DNA of 64,000 bases from Umboniibacter marinipuniceus. Its GTDB lineage: Bacteria; Pseudomonadota; Gammaproteobacteria; Pseudomonadales; DSM-25080. Positions 47,894 through 58,182 of this stretch are shown in pieces. Where the stretch lies: positions 186,001-250,000 of the forward strand of contig NZ_REFJ01000003.1 of assembly GCF_003688415.1 (NCBI RefSeq). Reading direction: 5' to 3'. Made by a program: the position numbers and the translations under genes. Under the pieces are notes generated by a model. It worked only from the letters and a program-made list of their open reading frames with translations. It had not been told where the DNA came from and did not search any database. The stretch's first letter is position 1. Every line of letters begins with the position of its first letter.

Positions 47894-49558
47894 ATGTTTA
47901 AGAAAATTTCACTCACGCTAGCCACGCTGCTTATCTTGGTAAGCACCGCCGCCTTTGCCCAGTTTACGGACAACGGGGCGTTTCCTGCCGCGCCTAGCTT
48001 TCTCGCTGTAGATGAAGCCTACCAAGCATCCCCTGAGTGGCGCGACGGCGAACTCTCCGTCATCTGGGACGCTAAGCCCGGCTACTATCTCTATCAGCAT
48101 CAGTTCGCCCACCAGCTCAACGGCCAACCGTTGGACGTTAGCTACCCTGACACGGCTATCATCAAGTTTGATGAATTCTTCAACCAAGAGCTGTCTGTTT
48201 TCTATGACAATGCCTTCGTGGTGGCAACCACTCTAGAACCCAGCGTAGGTGACATCTTAATGCTGAGTTTCCAAGGCTGTGCCGACGCGGGCTTGTGCTA
48301 TCCGCCCGAAACTTGGTACTTCGAATACCTAGGCAATGGCGCATTCTCATCAACGGAGGGTGAGCAAGCCGAGTATAGTAATTCGGACGTCGCGCCGCTC
48401 GCCACCCCCAGCTTTTCATGGTTAATGATTTTTTCTGCCTTTCTTGGCGGACTGATCCTCAACGCAATGCCGTGCGTGTTTCCAGTGCTTGCTCTCAAAG
48501 CAACAAGCTTTATTAACGCCGGTGCTTCGGCGAAACAACACGCATGGATCTATACCGCAGGCGTAGTACTAAGTTTCTTGCTCTTCGCAGTGGTGATTGT
48601 TGCGCTAGCCTTAGCGGGGCAACAAGTTGGCTGGGGCTTCCATCTCCAATCTCCTGTTATGGTAACCATCCTAATTTATCTGTTCGTTGCCATGGCGTTA
48701 GTATTAGCCCTGGATATGCCGCTAGCACAACGACTCATGGGAGCAGGCTCGGAACTCCAACAGGGGCATTCAAAGTCAGCAAGCTTTTTTACTGGACTAC
48801 TCGCGGTAGTGGTAGCCAGCCCGTGCACTGCTCCATTCATGGGCGCAGCGATGGGCGCGGCGCTAACTCAATCTGCCACCGCGACTTTTGCCATCTTTAT
48901 TGCTATCGGCTTCGGTATGGCCGCCCCCATTCTCGTACTTAGCTATTGGCCAGGGCTCATTCAGCGCCTACCAAAGCCAGGCCTCTGGATGGTCAAGGTT
49001 CGAGAATTTATGGTATTTCCACTCCTGGCTACCGCCCTCTACTTGCTTTGGGTTGTTGGTCAGCAAACTGGCGTCACGGGGTTGACTATGATTGCGTTGG
49101 GCGCACTCCTCATCGCCTTGGCACTATGGTTGATCAATATGCCATCGAAAGGTGCAAAGCTGTCGGGAGTTATTCTGGTTGCGCTCGCCGCTTACCTCGC
49201 TCAGCCGAGCGAACCAACTATTAGCAAGTGGGTGGACTACTCACCACTAGCCCTTACTCAAGCACGCAGCGAAGGGCCGGTATTTGTGGATGTTACTGCT
49301 GCGTGGTGTATTACCTGCCTCGCCAATAAGCGAGTACTGAACGCCGAGACTACACAGTCAGCGTTCACCGCCAATAATGTGACACTTATTGAGGCCGACT
49401 GGACTTCTGCCGATGAAAATATTAGCCGCTATTTAAGTCTTTACGGCCGCGCTGGCGTACCGCTTTATGTCTTCTATCCGGCTAACTCAGAAGCAGGCAT
49501 TGTGCTGCCACAGTTACTCACTGAGCGTGTTATTTTAGAGACTATTAATTCAAATTGA
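47894..49558 (+). CDS. dsbD: Thiol:disulfide interchange protein DsbD
   Basis: Carries electrons from cytoplasmic thioredoxin to periplasmic DsbC/CcmG-type proteins. 554 residues: signal peptide (about 1-22), N-terminal domain with Cys129 and Cys135 in CADAGLC, a membrane domain with eight helices containing the Cys in NAMPCVFPVL and in VASPCTAPFMG, and a C-terminal thioredoxin domain with Cys472-Ile-Thr-Cys475. All six redox cysteines are therefore present. Confidence 0.95.
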   Translation: MFKKISLTLATLLILVSTAAFAQFTDNGAFPAAPSFLAVDEAYQASPEWRDGELSVIWDAKPGYYLYQHQFAHQLNGQPLDVSYPDTAIIKFDEFFNQELSVFYDNAFVVATTLEPSVGDILMLSFQGCADAGLCYPPETWYFEYLGNGAFSSTEGEQAEYSNSDVAPLATPSFSWLMIFSAFLGGLILNAMPCVFPVLALKATSFINAGASAKQHAWIYTAGVVLSFLLFAVVIVALALAGQQVGWGFHLQSPVMVTILIYLFVAMALVLALDMPLAQRLMGAGSELQQGHSKSASFFTGLLAVVVASPCTAPFMGAAMGAALTQSATATFAIFIAIGFGMAAPILVLSYWPGLIQRLPKPGLWMVKVREFMVFPLLATALYLLWVVGQQTGVTGLTMIALGALLIALALWLINMPSKGAKLSGVILVALAAYLAQPSEPTISKWVDYSPLALTQARSEGPVFVDVTAAWCITCLANKRVLNAETTQSAFTANNVTLIEADWTSADENISRYLSLYGRAGVPLYVFYPANSEAGIVLPQLLTERVILETINSN

Positions 49559-49714
49559 GTCACACTAAAGGGTGCTAATCCCTTAAACGCGCGTTTGAAA
49601 TTGTAGCTAAATGTCACAAATATCATCAAACTGCAACGAAGTTAGACTTTTTATTGGACTATGTTCTGGTTTTACTGCAAAATTAGCAGAAATCAGAACT
49701 GACTGGTCACAAAA

Positions 49715-50152
49715 ATGTCTACGCTGTTACTTTTACATGGTCCCAACCTCAACCTTCTAGGAACTCGAGAGCCTGAAATATACGGTTCAGAGAGCTTGGA
49801 GAATATCAACACTCGATTACGTGATACGGCAACCGCTTCAGGTCATGAATTATTGAGTTTTCAAAGCAACCATGAAGGCGCTCTGGTCGATCGCATCCAG
49901 CAAGCGGCTGGCGAAGGCGTTTCCCACATTCTGATCAATCCCGCTGCTTATACCCATACCAGCGTCGCGATTCGCGATGCCTTGCTTGCAGTGGCTATTC
50001 CATTTACCGAAATTCATTTGTCGAATCCTCATAGTCGCGAGGAGTTTCGTCATCATTCATTCCTCAGTGATATCGCCCAAGGTGTAGTGGTTGGTTTTGG
50101 CCCACAGAGTTACGACGTGGCCCTAAATGGCATCCTAAGCACATTGGCATAA
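49715..50152 (+). CDS. aroQ: 3-dehydroquinate dehydratase, type II
   Basis: Shikimate pathway enzyme. 145 residues: [49 protein letters not shown] (Tyr/His catalytic region) and [17 protein letters not shown]. Placed before accB as in Pseudomonas. Confidence 0.96.
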   Translation: MSTLLLLHGPNLNLLGTREPEIYGSESLENINTRLRDTATASGHELLSFQSNHEGALVDRIQQAAGEGVSHILINPAAYTHTSVAIRDALLAVAIPFTEIHLSNPHSREEFRHHSFLSDIAQGVVVGFGPQSYDVALNGILSTLA

Positions 50153-50204
50153 CACTGAACGAAATACATTTGTTTCCGCTCACCCTATTAGAGAGTAAAA
50201 AGTC

Positions 50205-50657
50205 ATGGACATTCGTAAAATTAAAAAACTAATCGAACTGCTCGAAGAATCAGACATCGGTGAAATTGAGATCAAAGAGGGCGAAGAATCGGTTCGCATC
50301 AGCCGTGGTAGTGGCGTAGCTTACGCTCCAGTTGCTGCACCAGCTCCTGCGCCAGTTGCTGCCGCTGCTCCTGCCGCCGCGCCTGCTCCAGTTGCTGCGG
50401 TTGAAGCCGAAGCAGCAGTTCCGGCCGACGCCCTTAAGTCGCCAATGGTTGGTACTTTCTACGGCGCACCAGCCCCAGGCTCAGCACCTTTCGTAACGGT
50501 CGGACAAACCGTTAAAGCCGGCGATGTAGTCTGCATCGTTGAAGCAATGAAAATGATGAACCAGATCGAAGCTGATAAATCTGGCGTTGTTGAGGCGATC
50601 CTTGTTCAGGATGGCTCTCCGGTTGAATTCGACCAGCCACTTATCGTTATTGCTTAA
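50205..50657 (+). CDS. accB: Biotin carboxyl carrier protein of acetyl-CoA carboxylase
   Basis: 150 residues: an N-terminal helix domain, a flexible Ala/Pro linker at about 40-75, and the biotinyl domain with Lys116 in EAMKMMNQ. Carries CO2 for malonyl-CoA synthesis. accC starts 15 bases on. Confidence 0.97.
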   Translation: MDIRKIKKLIELLEESDIGEIEIKEGEESVRISRGSGVAYAPVAAPAPAPVAAAAPAAAPAPVAAVEAEAAVPADALKSPMVGTFYGAPAPGSAPFVTVGQTVKAGDVVCIVEAMKMMNQIEADKSGVVEAILVQDGSPVEFDQPLIVIA

Positions 50658-50672
50658 TTCGAGGTTGCACTT

Positions 50673-52013
50673 ATGTTGAAGAAAGTTCTCATCGCAAACC
50701 GCGGCGAGATTGCACTTCGCGTTTTACGAGCCTGTAAAGAGCTCGACATCAAAACCGTCGCAGTGCATTCCGTTGTGGATCGCGATCTCAAGCACGTAAG
50801 GCTTGCCGATGAATCCGTATGTATCGGCCCTAACCCTTCACCGCAGAGCTACCTGAATATTCCAGCTATTATTGCGGCCATGGAAATAACAGGGGCCGAC
50901 TCGGTTCACCCCGGTTATGGCTTCTTGGCTGAAAATGCCGATTTTGCTGAACAAGTAGAAAATAGCGGCTTTACCTTTATTGGCCCTAGCGCCGATGTTA
51001 TTCGCAAGATGGGTGACAAGGTTGCAGCTATTGAGGCAATGATTGAAGCTCAGGTCCCAACAGTCCCAGGTTCTAACGGCCCTCTTAATGATGACCCTGC
51101 GCGAAATGAGCGTCTCGCCGATGAAATCGGTTTGCCAGTCATCATTAAAGCCGCGGCTGGCGGCGGTGGACGTGGGATGCGTGTTGTCCATGAGAAATCT
51201 GAACTCATCAATTCGATTGCCGTGACTAAAGCTGAAGCTGCCGCGGCCTTTGGTGATGGCACTGTGTACATGGAGAAGTTCTTACAAACTCCTCGCCACG
51301 TAGAGATTCAGGTCCTCTCTGATAAACATGGCAACGCTATTCATCTTGGTGATCGTGATTGCTCACTTCAGCGTCGCCATCAAAAAGTACTGGAAGAAGC
51401 ACCAGCACCGTTCATCGATGAAGAAGCTCGTGCACAGGTGCAAAAAGCCTGTACCGATGCCTGTAAGAAGATTGGTTACGCCGGTGCCGGCACCTTTGAA
51501 TTCCTCTATGAGAACGGGAAGTTCTATTTCATTGAAATGAACACCCGAGTTCAGGTTGAGCATCCTGTCACTGAGATGGTGACGGGTGTGGATATCGTAA
51601 AGGAGCAGCTCCTTATTGCCGCTGGTTTACCACTTTCCTATACGCAAGATCAAATTGAGATCAAAGGCCACGCCTTTGAATGTCGTATTAACGCTGAGGA
51701 TCCTGTCCGCTTCCTACCCAGCCCGGGTAAAGTGGACGTCTTCCATGCGCCAGGCGGCCTTGGTGTTCGCGTTGACTCACATCTTTATAGTGGCTATACC
51801 GTCCCACCTAACTACGATTCGTTAATCGCTAAGGTGATTTGCTGGGGTGATACCCGCGCTGAAGCTTTGAAACGAACTGAGCGAGCGCTCGGCGAGACAG
51901 TAGTTCAAGGAATCAAGACCAACATCCCGCTTCAGGTTGATCTAGTGACCGACCCAGAGTTCAAGAAAGGCGGTATCAACATCCACTATCTTGAGAAGAA
52001 ATTAGGAATGTAA
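50673..52013 (+). CDS. accC: Biotin carboxylase subunit of acetyl-CoA carboxylase
   Basis: 446 residues; ATP-grasp enzyme that carboxylates the biotin on Acc[18 protein letters not shown], the Gly-rich loop [31 protein letters not shown] and [14 protein letters not shown] are present. Followed by a strong terminator, so accBC ends here. Confidence 0.97.
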   Translation: MLKKVLIANRGEIALRVLRACKELDIKTVAVHSVVDRDLKHVRLADESVCIGPNPSPQSYLNIPAIIAAMEITGADSVHPGYGFLAENADFAEQVENSGFTFIGPSADVIRKMGDKVAAIEAMIEAQVPTVPGSNGPLNDDPARNERLADEIGLPVIIKAAAGGGGRGMRVVHEKSELINSIAVTKAEAAAAFGDGTVYMEKFLQTPRHVEIQVLSDKHGNAIHLGDRDCSLQRRHQKVLEEAPAPFIDEEARAQVQKACTDACKKIGYAGAGTFEFLYENGKFYFIEMNTRVQVEHPVTEMVTGVDIVKEQLLIAAGLPLSYTQDQIEIKGHAFECRINAEDPVRFLPSPGKVDVFHAPGGLGVRVDSHLYSGYTVPPNYDSLIAKVICWGDTRAEALKRTERALGETVVQGIKTNIPLQVDLVTDPEFKKGGINIHYLEKKLGM

Positions 52014-52034
52014 GCTTCCCATTGAAGATATCAA

Positions 52035-52061
52035 AGGCGCAGATTGTTCTGCGCCTTTTTT
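52035..52061 (+). terminator. Intrinsic terminator of accBC
   Basis: AGGCGCAGA / TCTGCGCCT, TTGT loop, then a T-run. Confidence 0.93.
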
Positions 52062-52109
52062 GTTGGAACTGTTAAACTTCGGTTATTACCATTCGAGGAA
52101 CGCTAAACC

Positions 52110-52991
52110 ATGAACTGGCTGCAAATAAAGTTCGATTTACAACGAAGCGATGTTGAAGCATTTGAAGACCTGCTACTCGCAACGGGATCTCATGCTATCA
52201 CACTTCGCGACAATGAAGATGAGCCAGTCTTAGAGCCAGGCGTTGGAGAAACTCCGCTTTGGTCAAATACCCAAATCACGGCATTGTATGATGCTGATAT
52301 TGATGTTGACGCCCTAATTTCCGTTATTCAAGATCACTGGACTGGAGCGTTACCTAGCTACCGAGCAGAGATTCTTGAAAACAAAGATTGGGAGCGAGCC
52401 TGGATGGACAACTACCATCCAATGCAATTTGGTGAGCGTCTTTGGATTTGCCCCAGCTGGAAAGAAGCGCCAAACCCGAATGCCGTTAACCTTATGCTTG
52501 ATCCGGGATTAGCCTTTGGCACCGGAACCCACCCAACCACTTCACTGTGCTTAAAATGGCTAGATGAACAGACTTGGAATAGTGAATTAGTATTGGATTT
52601 TGGCTGCGGTAGCGGAATTCTCGCTATTGCTGCACTTTTGCTTGGCGCCGATACAGCTGTGGGTGTGGATATTGACCCCCAGGCAGTTGATGCCACCTAC
52701 GAAAACGCGAGCCGCAATCAAGTCAAGCCTGAGCGAATTAGCGTTTACCTCCCTGAAAACGCACCAAAAGTTCTGGCCGACATCACAATCGCCAACATTC
52801 TCGCTGGTCCACTTGAAGCCCTATCCGATAAACTGATTAAGCAGACCAAGATCGGCGGCAGAATAGTACTCAGCGGTCTCCTTGCAGGGCAAGCTGAAAT
52901 TGTTGCAAAGTCCTACGAACACGCTATTGACTGGAATCCCGTGACCCTGCAAGACGGATGGGCTAGACTGGACGGTATAAGAATAAAATAA
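52110..52991 (+). CDS. prmA: Ribosomal protein L11 methyltransferase
   Basis: Trimethylates L11. 293 residues: N-terminal substrate-recognition domain, then the SAM site VLDFGCGSGILAIAA and ANILAGPL as the catalytic-loop motif; LDPGLAFGTGTHPTT precedes. Eleven bases before the DUF3426 gene. Confidence 0.95.
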   Translation: MNWLQIKFDLQRSDVEAFEDLLLATGSHAITLRDNEDEPVLEPGVGETPLWSNTQITALYDADIDVDALISVIQDHWTGALPSYRAEILENKDWERAWMDNYHPMQFGERLWICPSWKEAPNPNAVNLMLDPGLAFGTGTHPTTSLCLKWLDEQTWNSELVLDFGCGSGILAIAALLLGADTAVGVDIDPQAVDATYENASRNQVKPERISVYLPENAPKVLADITIANILAGPLEALSDKLIKQTKIGGRIVLSGLLAGQAEIVAKSYEHAIDWNPVTLQDGWARLDGIRIK

Positions 52992-53002
52992 GCACTCCAA
53001 GA

Positions 53003-55090
53003 ATGAGTAAGTCACACAACTACATCGTTTTTTGCCCCGCCTGCAAGGCTCGCTTTTACGTCACTAAGCCGATGTTAGCGCAAGCCAATAGTCACGTGCG
53101 ATGTGGTTCCTGCAGCAAGGTATTTAGTGCGGCCTCTCAGGTATTCCCGGTAGCTGACAATGCTGAGTTCGAGGGATACTTCGAAGACCTAGCCTATGCC
53201 GTGGATGACATCGCCCCAGTCCAGCCTGGACAGATTGATTCAGCGGACTGGCTAGACGACGAACTCATTGCGCTAGCAGAACTTGATGCTGAACGCTCTT
53301 TCAGTGACGACGAACTACCCGAGATCGATGACGACATTTTTCGTGAGATCGACGATGAACTCAATTCCCTGCTCGCCGATCAGATTGCCAATAACGAGGA
53401 TGATTACCCTGAGGCTCGTATTGACCTAGATTCTTCGTTATTGTCCGACAATGACAGCAACCCTCAGCCTATCGGTCAACACAACAACGCAGCCTCGCTA
53501 GAGAAGATTGCTTCTGAATCAGAAGTAACGGCCGAAACAGAAGTAACGGCCGAAACAGAAACATCAGCCGAAACAGAAGCATCTGACGAACCAGAAGCAT
53601 CTGACGAACCAGAAGCATCTGACGAAACCGAGACAAAAGAGCACCTCTCCCAGAGTCACGAGCATCGAGAGCCAAGTATAAGTTCGGAGTTCTTCGCAGA
53701 TCTTACACTGAGTGCTAATGAAGCCGAAGACGACCACGCGAAGACAATAAGCTTCGAACATATGCCAATTATCGATACCACCGATGATGCAGTCCTAGCA
53801 CCCGATGAAAAACAGAGTTTAACGAGTGAAGGTAGCTACGACGCGGAGAGTGATTTGGTAGAAGCCGATAAATCCATCGGTGAGAGCGTTGATGGTGATA
53901 ACGTCTCTGCAGACATAGCTGTGAGTGCGAAGCACATTGATGAAGAATGTGTAGAAGTGTCGCCAGAAGAAGCTCCCGAAATAGCAACTCAACAAGACGC
54001 TGAAAACGCAAACGCTGAAGAATCATCCCAAGAAGACACTGAAAACGCAGACGCTGAAGAGTCATTCCAAGAAGACACCGAGAACACCGGCACTGAAGTC
54101 GCAACTAGAGAAGAACCTCACTCCAGCGACGATGCGCTCAACGACATAAGCTCGGTTCAGCTCGATGACGAAGAAGCAGTGCTAGGCAAAACGGCCAACG
54201 ACGATGCTCAGCACGAGACTCCCTTTGAAGTGGGCGAATTCTCGGATTTCAATGATGATGTTAGAGAACTCGAAGAACCTGAAGAGCTTGAAGAGCTTGA
54301 AGAGCTTGAAGAGCTTGAAGAGCTTGAAGAGCTTGAAGAGCCTGAAGAGCCTGAAGAGCTTGAAGAGCTTGAAGAGCCTGAAGAGCCTGAAGAGCTTGAA
54401 GAGCTTGAAGAGCTTGAAGAGCCTGAAGAGCCTGAAGAGCCTGAAGAGCCTGAAGAGTCTGAAGAGCCTGAAGAGCCTGAAGAGTCTGAGGAGATTGCAC
54501 CATCTGAGCAATCTGAGCAACTTGAAGAACCTGAACAGCTTGAAGAGTTTGAAGATGGCCATAACGACCAGTCGTATCAGCCTCACTTGGCAGAAATGGA
54601 TTTGGCACTGCAGAACACTAGCAGATTACCAACCATAGCCTGGAGCGGGCTCTCGCTCATCTTATTGCTGATTTTCGCTGCACAGCTAGCGTGGCTAAAT
54701 CTTGCTAGTTGGTCCACGCAGGATCAGTACCGACCCTATTACCTAAGCGCATGTGAGCTCCTCAACTGCGAAATACCTCGCTACGACAATATCGAGGCAA
54801 TCGAGATCATAGATTTCAATATTCAAGCTGACGAAACCGAAGGCTTGCTTGACGTGAACGTCAGCATTCGTAACTCCGCAGCGTTTGCCCAGCGCCTACC
54901 AACACTTCAACTCGAATTCAGCAGTGCCAGTGGTATCCCAGTCACCACGCTGAATTACGACATCCGCCAATTGCTGACGAGCACTCCAATGGAGCAACTC
55001 GAGCCAGGAAAAGTCATCACGATTCAGTTCTATGTGGTTGACCCCGGTGACATCGCCACCAGCTACCAAGCTTACATTGTAAAAAATTGA
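53003..55090 (+). CDS. Zinc-ribbon and DUF3426 domain membrane protein with long acidic repeats
   Basis: 695 residues. An MJ0042-type zinc ribbon at the N-terminus has Cys11, Cys14, Cys34 and Cys37. The middle, about 45-540, is extremely acidic and low in complexity, and includes 25 perfect tripeptide units (LEE, PEE or SEE). One membrane helix lies at about 546-566 and the C-terminal 125 residues form the DUF3426 domain. The layout puts the zinc ribbon and acidic region in the cytoplasm and DUF3426 in the periplasm. Relatives in the prmA-dusB interval of pseudomonads are much shorter. Function unknown. Confidence 0.85.
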   Translation: MSKSHNYIVFCPACKARFYVTKPMLAQANSHVRCGSCSKVFSAASQVFPVADNAEFEGYFEDLAYAVDDIAPVQPGQIDSADWLDDELIALAELDAERSFSDDELPEIDDDIFREIDDELNSLLADQIANNEDDYPEARIDLDSSLLSDNDSNPQPIGQHNNAASLEKIASESEVTAETEVTAETETSAETEASDEPEASDEPEASDETETKEHLSQSHEHREPSISSEFFADLTLSANEAEDDHAKTISFEHMPIIDTTDDAVLAPDEKQSLTSEGSYDAESDLVEADKSIGESVDGDNVSADIAVSAKHIDEECVEVSPEEAPEIATQQDAENANAEESSQEDTENADAEESFQEDTENTGTEVATREEPHSSDDALNDISSVQLDDEEAVLGKTANDDAQHETPFEVGEFSDFNDDVRELEEPEELEELEELEELEELEELEEPEEPEELEELEEPEEPEELEELEELEEPEEPEEPEEPEESEEPEEPEESEEIAPSEQSEQLEEPEQLEEFEDGHNDQSYQPHLAEMDLALQNTSRLPTIAWSGLSLILLLIFAAQLAWLNLASWSTQDQYRPYYLSACELLNCEIPRYDNIEAIEIIDFNIQADETEGLLDVNVSIRNSAAFAQRLPTLQLEFSSASGIPVTTLNYDIRQLLTSTPMEQLEPGKVITIQFYVVDPGDIATSYQAYIVKN
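53511..53634 (+). repeat. Imperfect 18-bp coding repeats
   Basis: Tandem units such as GAAGTAACGGCCGAAACA and GAAGCATCTGACGAACCA encode EVTAET and EASDEP blocks. Part of the acidic region of the DUF3426 protein. Confidence 0.8.
53994..54095 (+). repeat. Imperfect 42-45 bp coding repeats
   Basis: Two to three copies of a unit encoding DTENADAEES-FQE-like blocks inside the DUF3426 protein. Confidence 0.7.
54269..54493 (+). repeat. 9-bp tandem repeat, 25 units, in frame
   Basis: Exactly 225 bases made of units of the type GAAGAGCTT or GAAGAGCCT (some TCT), encoding 25 x (L/P/S)EE. CTT and CCT units alternate in blocks, which points to repeated duplication by slippage or unequal exchange. Since the unit is nine bases, length changes keep the frame. 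Open frames on the other strand and in other phases here are side effects of the repeat. Confidence 0.95.
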
Positions 55091-55155
55091 TCCTTTTTCA
55101 CTCAAACTTCTTTAGCTTGGCGGCATCATAAGCTAGAATCGCTCGCCCAGAACAA

Positions 55156-56127
55156 ATGGCTAATGAGATGTATCGCATAGGTCCCTATCAGTTATCGAAC
55201 CCCACTATACTTGCCCCCATGGCTGGCGTAACGGATTTACCGTTTCGTCGCTTATGCCATCGCATGGGTGCAGGGCTTGTTGTGGGTGAAATGCTGACGT
55301 CAGACATCTCACTTTGGAATTCAACGAAAAGTAGGCATCGACTTCGCCACGATAACGAAGTTACGCCAAAGGCCATTCAGATCGCCGGCGGCGACGCTGA
55401 AATGTTGGCCAACGCCGCACAGATGACTCAGCAGCTTGGCGCACAGATTATCGACATTAATATGGGCTGCCCTGCCAAGAAGGTCTGCAAGAAAGCTGCT
55501 GGCTCGGCATTACTGAAAGATGAGGCGCTAGTTACCGAAATTCTCCATGCGGTCGTTGCCGCGGTGGATGTACCCGTGACGCTGAAGATTCGTACCGGGT
55601 GGTCTCCAGAGCAACGAAATGGTGTCACCATTGCAAGAATTGCTGAAGACGCTGGTATTAAGTCGCTAGCTGTTCACGGCCGGACTCGCGCCTGTAAATA
55701 TCAAGGCGAAGCAGAATATGAAACCATTCGTCAGATTGTTGAAGCCGTTGATATCCCTGTCGCCGCAAACGGCGATATTGAGACGCCAGAAAAAGCAAAA
55801 GAAGTGATAGAATTCACTGGCGCAAAAGCGGTCATGATAGGCAGAGCCGCTCAAGGTAGCCCCTGGCTATTTCGCGAGATTAATCATTACTTGGCCAATG
55901 GTGAACACTTACCAACTATTGACCGTAAAGAACAAGCCGAGATTCTCCTCGATCATATTAAACAGCTGCATGAATTCTATGGCCCAGTCATGGGTTACAG
56001 AATTGCGCGTAAGCATGTCAACTGGTATCTGAAGCCCGTTGGCGCGGATCGAGAATTTATAAAGATGTTTAACAGCATCGAAAGTGAAGCAGATCAACTA
56101 AAGACCATTTCAAATTTTTTGAGTTAG
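55156..56127 (+). CDS. dusB: tRNA dihydrouridine synthase B
   Basis: 323 residues, FMN enzyme reducing U17 in tRNA (E. coli assignment). LAPMAGVTDLPFRRLC, the catalytic Cys105 in NMGCPAKKV, and VHGRTRACKYQG. An ATG four codons on would also fit. Operon with fis, 32 bases downstream, as in most gammaproteobacteria. Confidence 0.95.
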   Translation: MANEMYRIGPYQLSNPTILAPMAGVTDLPFRRLCHRMGAGLVVGEMLTSDISLWNSTKSRHRLRHDNEVTPKAIQIAGGDAEMLANAAQMTQQLGAQIIDINMGCPAKKVCKKAAGSALLKDEALVTEILHAVVAAVDVPVTLKIRTGWSPEQRNGVTIARIAEDAGIKSLAVHGRTRACKYQGEAEYETIRQIVEAVDIPVAANGDIETPEKAKEVIEFTGAKAVMIGRAAQGSPWLFREINHYLANGEHLPTIDRKEQAEILLDHIKQLHEFYGPVMGYRIARKHVNWYLKPVGADREFIKMFNSIESEADQLKTISNFLS

Positions 56128-56159
56128 AAAAAAGACCTAATAGGAGAGGAACTCAGAGC

Positions 56160-56432
56160 ATGAGTGAACAGCTGTTAAAGGCCACCGAGGCCAACGTTGA
56201 AGATTACCCGACATTACGCGACTCGGTAGCCCGTTCAATGCGCAATTATTTCATGGCCCTAGAAGGCCAGGAACCAAACGAAATCTATGACATGGTCATG
56301 AATGAAGTTGAAGAACCTCTTTTAGAAGCGGTAATGAAGTTTACGAAGAATAACCAATCTCGTGCAGCCAGCATTATGGGACTAAACCGAGGAACTCTTC
56401 GCAAGAAGCTAAAGCGTTACGATATGCTTTAA
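56160..56432 (+). CDS. fis: DNA-binding protein Fis
   Basis: Nucleoid protein that bends DNA and activates rRNA promoters. 90 residues (98 in E. coli). The helix-turn-helix at the C-terminus is NQSRAASIMGLNRGTLRKKL. The N-terminal beta-hairpin arm is shorter and less like E. coli. AGGAGAGGA before the ATG. Confidence 0.95.
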   Translation: MSEQLLKATEANVEDYPTLRDSVARSMRNYFMALEGQEPNEIYDMVMNEVEEPLLEAVMKFTKNNQSRAASIMGLNRGTLRKKLKRYDML

Positions 56433-56541
56433 AAGTCCTCTCGTTGGGGGGTATCAAGCTATGTGCTTTGCCCCCAAAGCGCCCTTCCCTCCATCAATCT
56501 TCTCTCCCAGAGCCTTACCCCTCTAAATGGTAATAATTGCT

Positions 56542-56553
56542 GCGACATGTCGC
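56542..56553. promoter_or_regulatory. Palindrome upstream of purH
   Basis: GCGACATGTCGC, a perfect 12-bp palindrome about 50 bases before the purH start. TAAAAT at 56575-56580 may be the -10 box, putting the palindrome near the -35. It does not match the E. coli PurR operator. Confidence 0.4.
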
Positions 56554-56605
56554 CGTCGTTTTTGTAAAATTCAACGTTTACTATGTACCACTACTAGAGG
56601 CTCTC

Positions 56606-58171
56606 ATGTCAGTAACTGCTGTTAAACGCGCGCTAATTAGCGTGTCAGATAAATCAGGTGTCGTCGATTTCGCTCGTGAACTAGTCGCCCAAGGTGTTGA
56701 AATCCTATCCACCGGCGGAACGTTTAAGCTACTAAACAACGAGGGGATTGCTGTTACTGAGGTCGCCAAAGTCACCGGTTTCCCAGAAATCATGGACGGC
56801 CGAGTCAAGACTCTACACCCCACTATTCATGGCGGTATTCTTGCGCGCCGTGGTCAAGATGACGAAACCGCAGCAACTCATGGTATTGGCTACATCGATA
56901 TGGTCGTTGTCAATCTCTATCCTTTCCGTGAAACTATTGCCCAAGCTGATTGCTCGCTAGACCATGCGATTGAGAACATCGATATCGGTGGCCCAACAAT
57001 GGTTCGAGCTGCGGCAAAAAACCACAAGTATGTTGGCATTGTTGTGGACGCGGGCGACTACGATCGTATTATTGATGAACTAAAGTCTGACGGAGGACTT
57101 AGCTCAGTACTCAAGCGCGAATTGGCCGCCAAAGCCTTCGCCCATACCGCAGACTACGACGGTGCTATCGCCAACTACTTGGGTGCACTCGAGAACGATG
57201 CACCCAGCGACGCTTTCCCAACCACATTTAACCGCCAGTTCGTTAAAACTGAAGACTTGCGCTACGGTGAAAACCCACATCAGCGTGCCGCGTTTTATCG
57301 CGAACATGACTTAAAGGAAGCCAGTGTTGCGAGCGCAGTTCAGCTAAATGGTAAAGCGCTGTCATTCAATAACATCGCCGATACTGACGCTGCCCTTGAA
57401 TGCGTTAAATGCTTCGAAGAGCCTGCCTGCGTGATTGTTAAGCACGCTAACCCCTGTGGTGTAGCAATTGGTTCAAATATCTTAAATGCCTACGATCGCG
57501 CTTTTAGCACTGATCCAACTTCAGCCTTTGGTGGTATTATCGCGTTCAACCGTGAACTCGATGCTGACACCGCCAAGGCCATTATTGACCGTCAGTTTGT
57601 GGAAGTCATCATCGCTCCGAGTGTGAGCGAGGAAGCTGCCGCGATCGTGGCAACGAAGGCCAACGTTCGCCTCTTGAGCTGTGGAGACTTAACGGAGCAA
57701 GGCGCTGCGTATGACTTTAAACGCGTCAACGGCGGCTTACTCATCCAAGACCGTGATCTCAAGCCTATTAACGCGGATGATCTTAAGGTAGTGAGTAAAA
57801 TTGCACCCTCTGCGGAGCAGGTTCGTGACTTACTATTCGCTTGGAACGTGGCGAATTACGTCAAGTCCAATGCCATTGTGTATGTGAATGATGGAATGAC
57901 AATCGGCGTGGGTGCTGGACAAATGAGCCGAGTTTACTCTGCTAAAATTGCGGCCATCAAAGCCGCTGACGAAAACTTGGTGGTTGAAGGCTCAGTGATG
58001 GCCTCGGACGCATTCTTCCCATTTAGAGATGGTATTGACGCAGCCGCTGCAGCTGGCATCAAAGCCATTATTCAACCAGGCGGTTCAATGCGCGATGAAG
58101 AAGTTATCGCCGCCGCCGATGAACACGGCATCGCTATGGTGTTTACTGGCGTTCGTCACTTCCGCCACTAA
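56606..58171 (+). CDS. purH: Bifunctional AICAR formyltransferase/IMP cyclohydrolase
   Basis: Last two steps to IMP. The ATG at 56606 follows AGAGG and gives 521 residues; the frame extends 23 codons upstream without cause. N-terminal cyclohydrolase ([30 protein letters not shown]) and C-terminal formyltransferase ([23 protein letters not shown]). Twelve bases before purD. Confidence 0.97.
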   Translation: MSVTAVKRALISVSDKSGVVDFARELVAQGVEILSTGGTFKLLNNEGIAVTEVAKVTGFPEIMDGRVKTLHPTIHGGILARRGQDDETAATHGIGYIDMVVVNLYPFRETIAQADCSLDHAIENIDIGGPTMVRAAAKNHKYVGIVVDAGDYDRIIDELKSDGGLSSVLKRELAAKAFAHTADYDGAIANYLGALENDAPSDAFPTTFNRQFVKTEDLRYGENPHQRAAFYREHDLKEASVASAVQLNGKALSFNNIADTDAALECVKCFEEPACVIVKHANPCGVAIGSNILNAYDRAFSTDPTSAFGGIIAFNRELDADTAKAIIDRQFVEVIIAPSVSEEAAAIVATKANVRLLSCGDLTEQGAAYDFKRVNGGLLIQDRDLKPINADDLKVVSKIAPSAEQVRDLLFAWNVANYVKSNAIVYVNDGMTIGVGAGQMSRVYSAKIAAIKAADENLVVEGSVMASDAFFPFRDGIDAAAAAGIKAIIQPGGSMRDEEVIAAADEHGIAMVFTGVRHFRH

Positions 58172-58182
58172 GGAGTTTAAAA

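Noticed and set aside
54182-54638. Long frames on both strands reading LQALQALQ or SLKSLKSL
   Set aside because: They arise from the 9-bp repeat in other phases; they lack starts with ribosome sites and are not protein-like.
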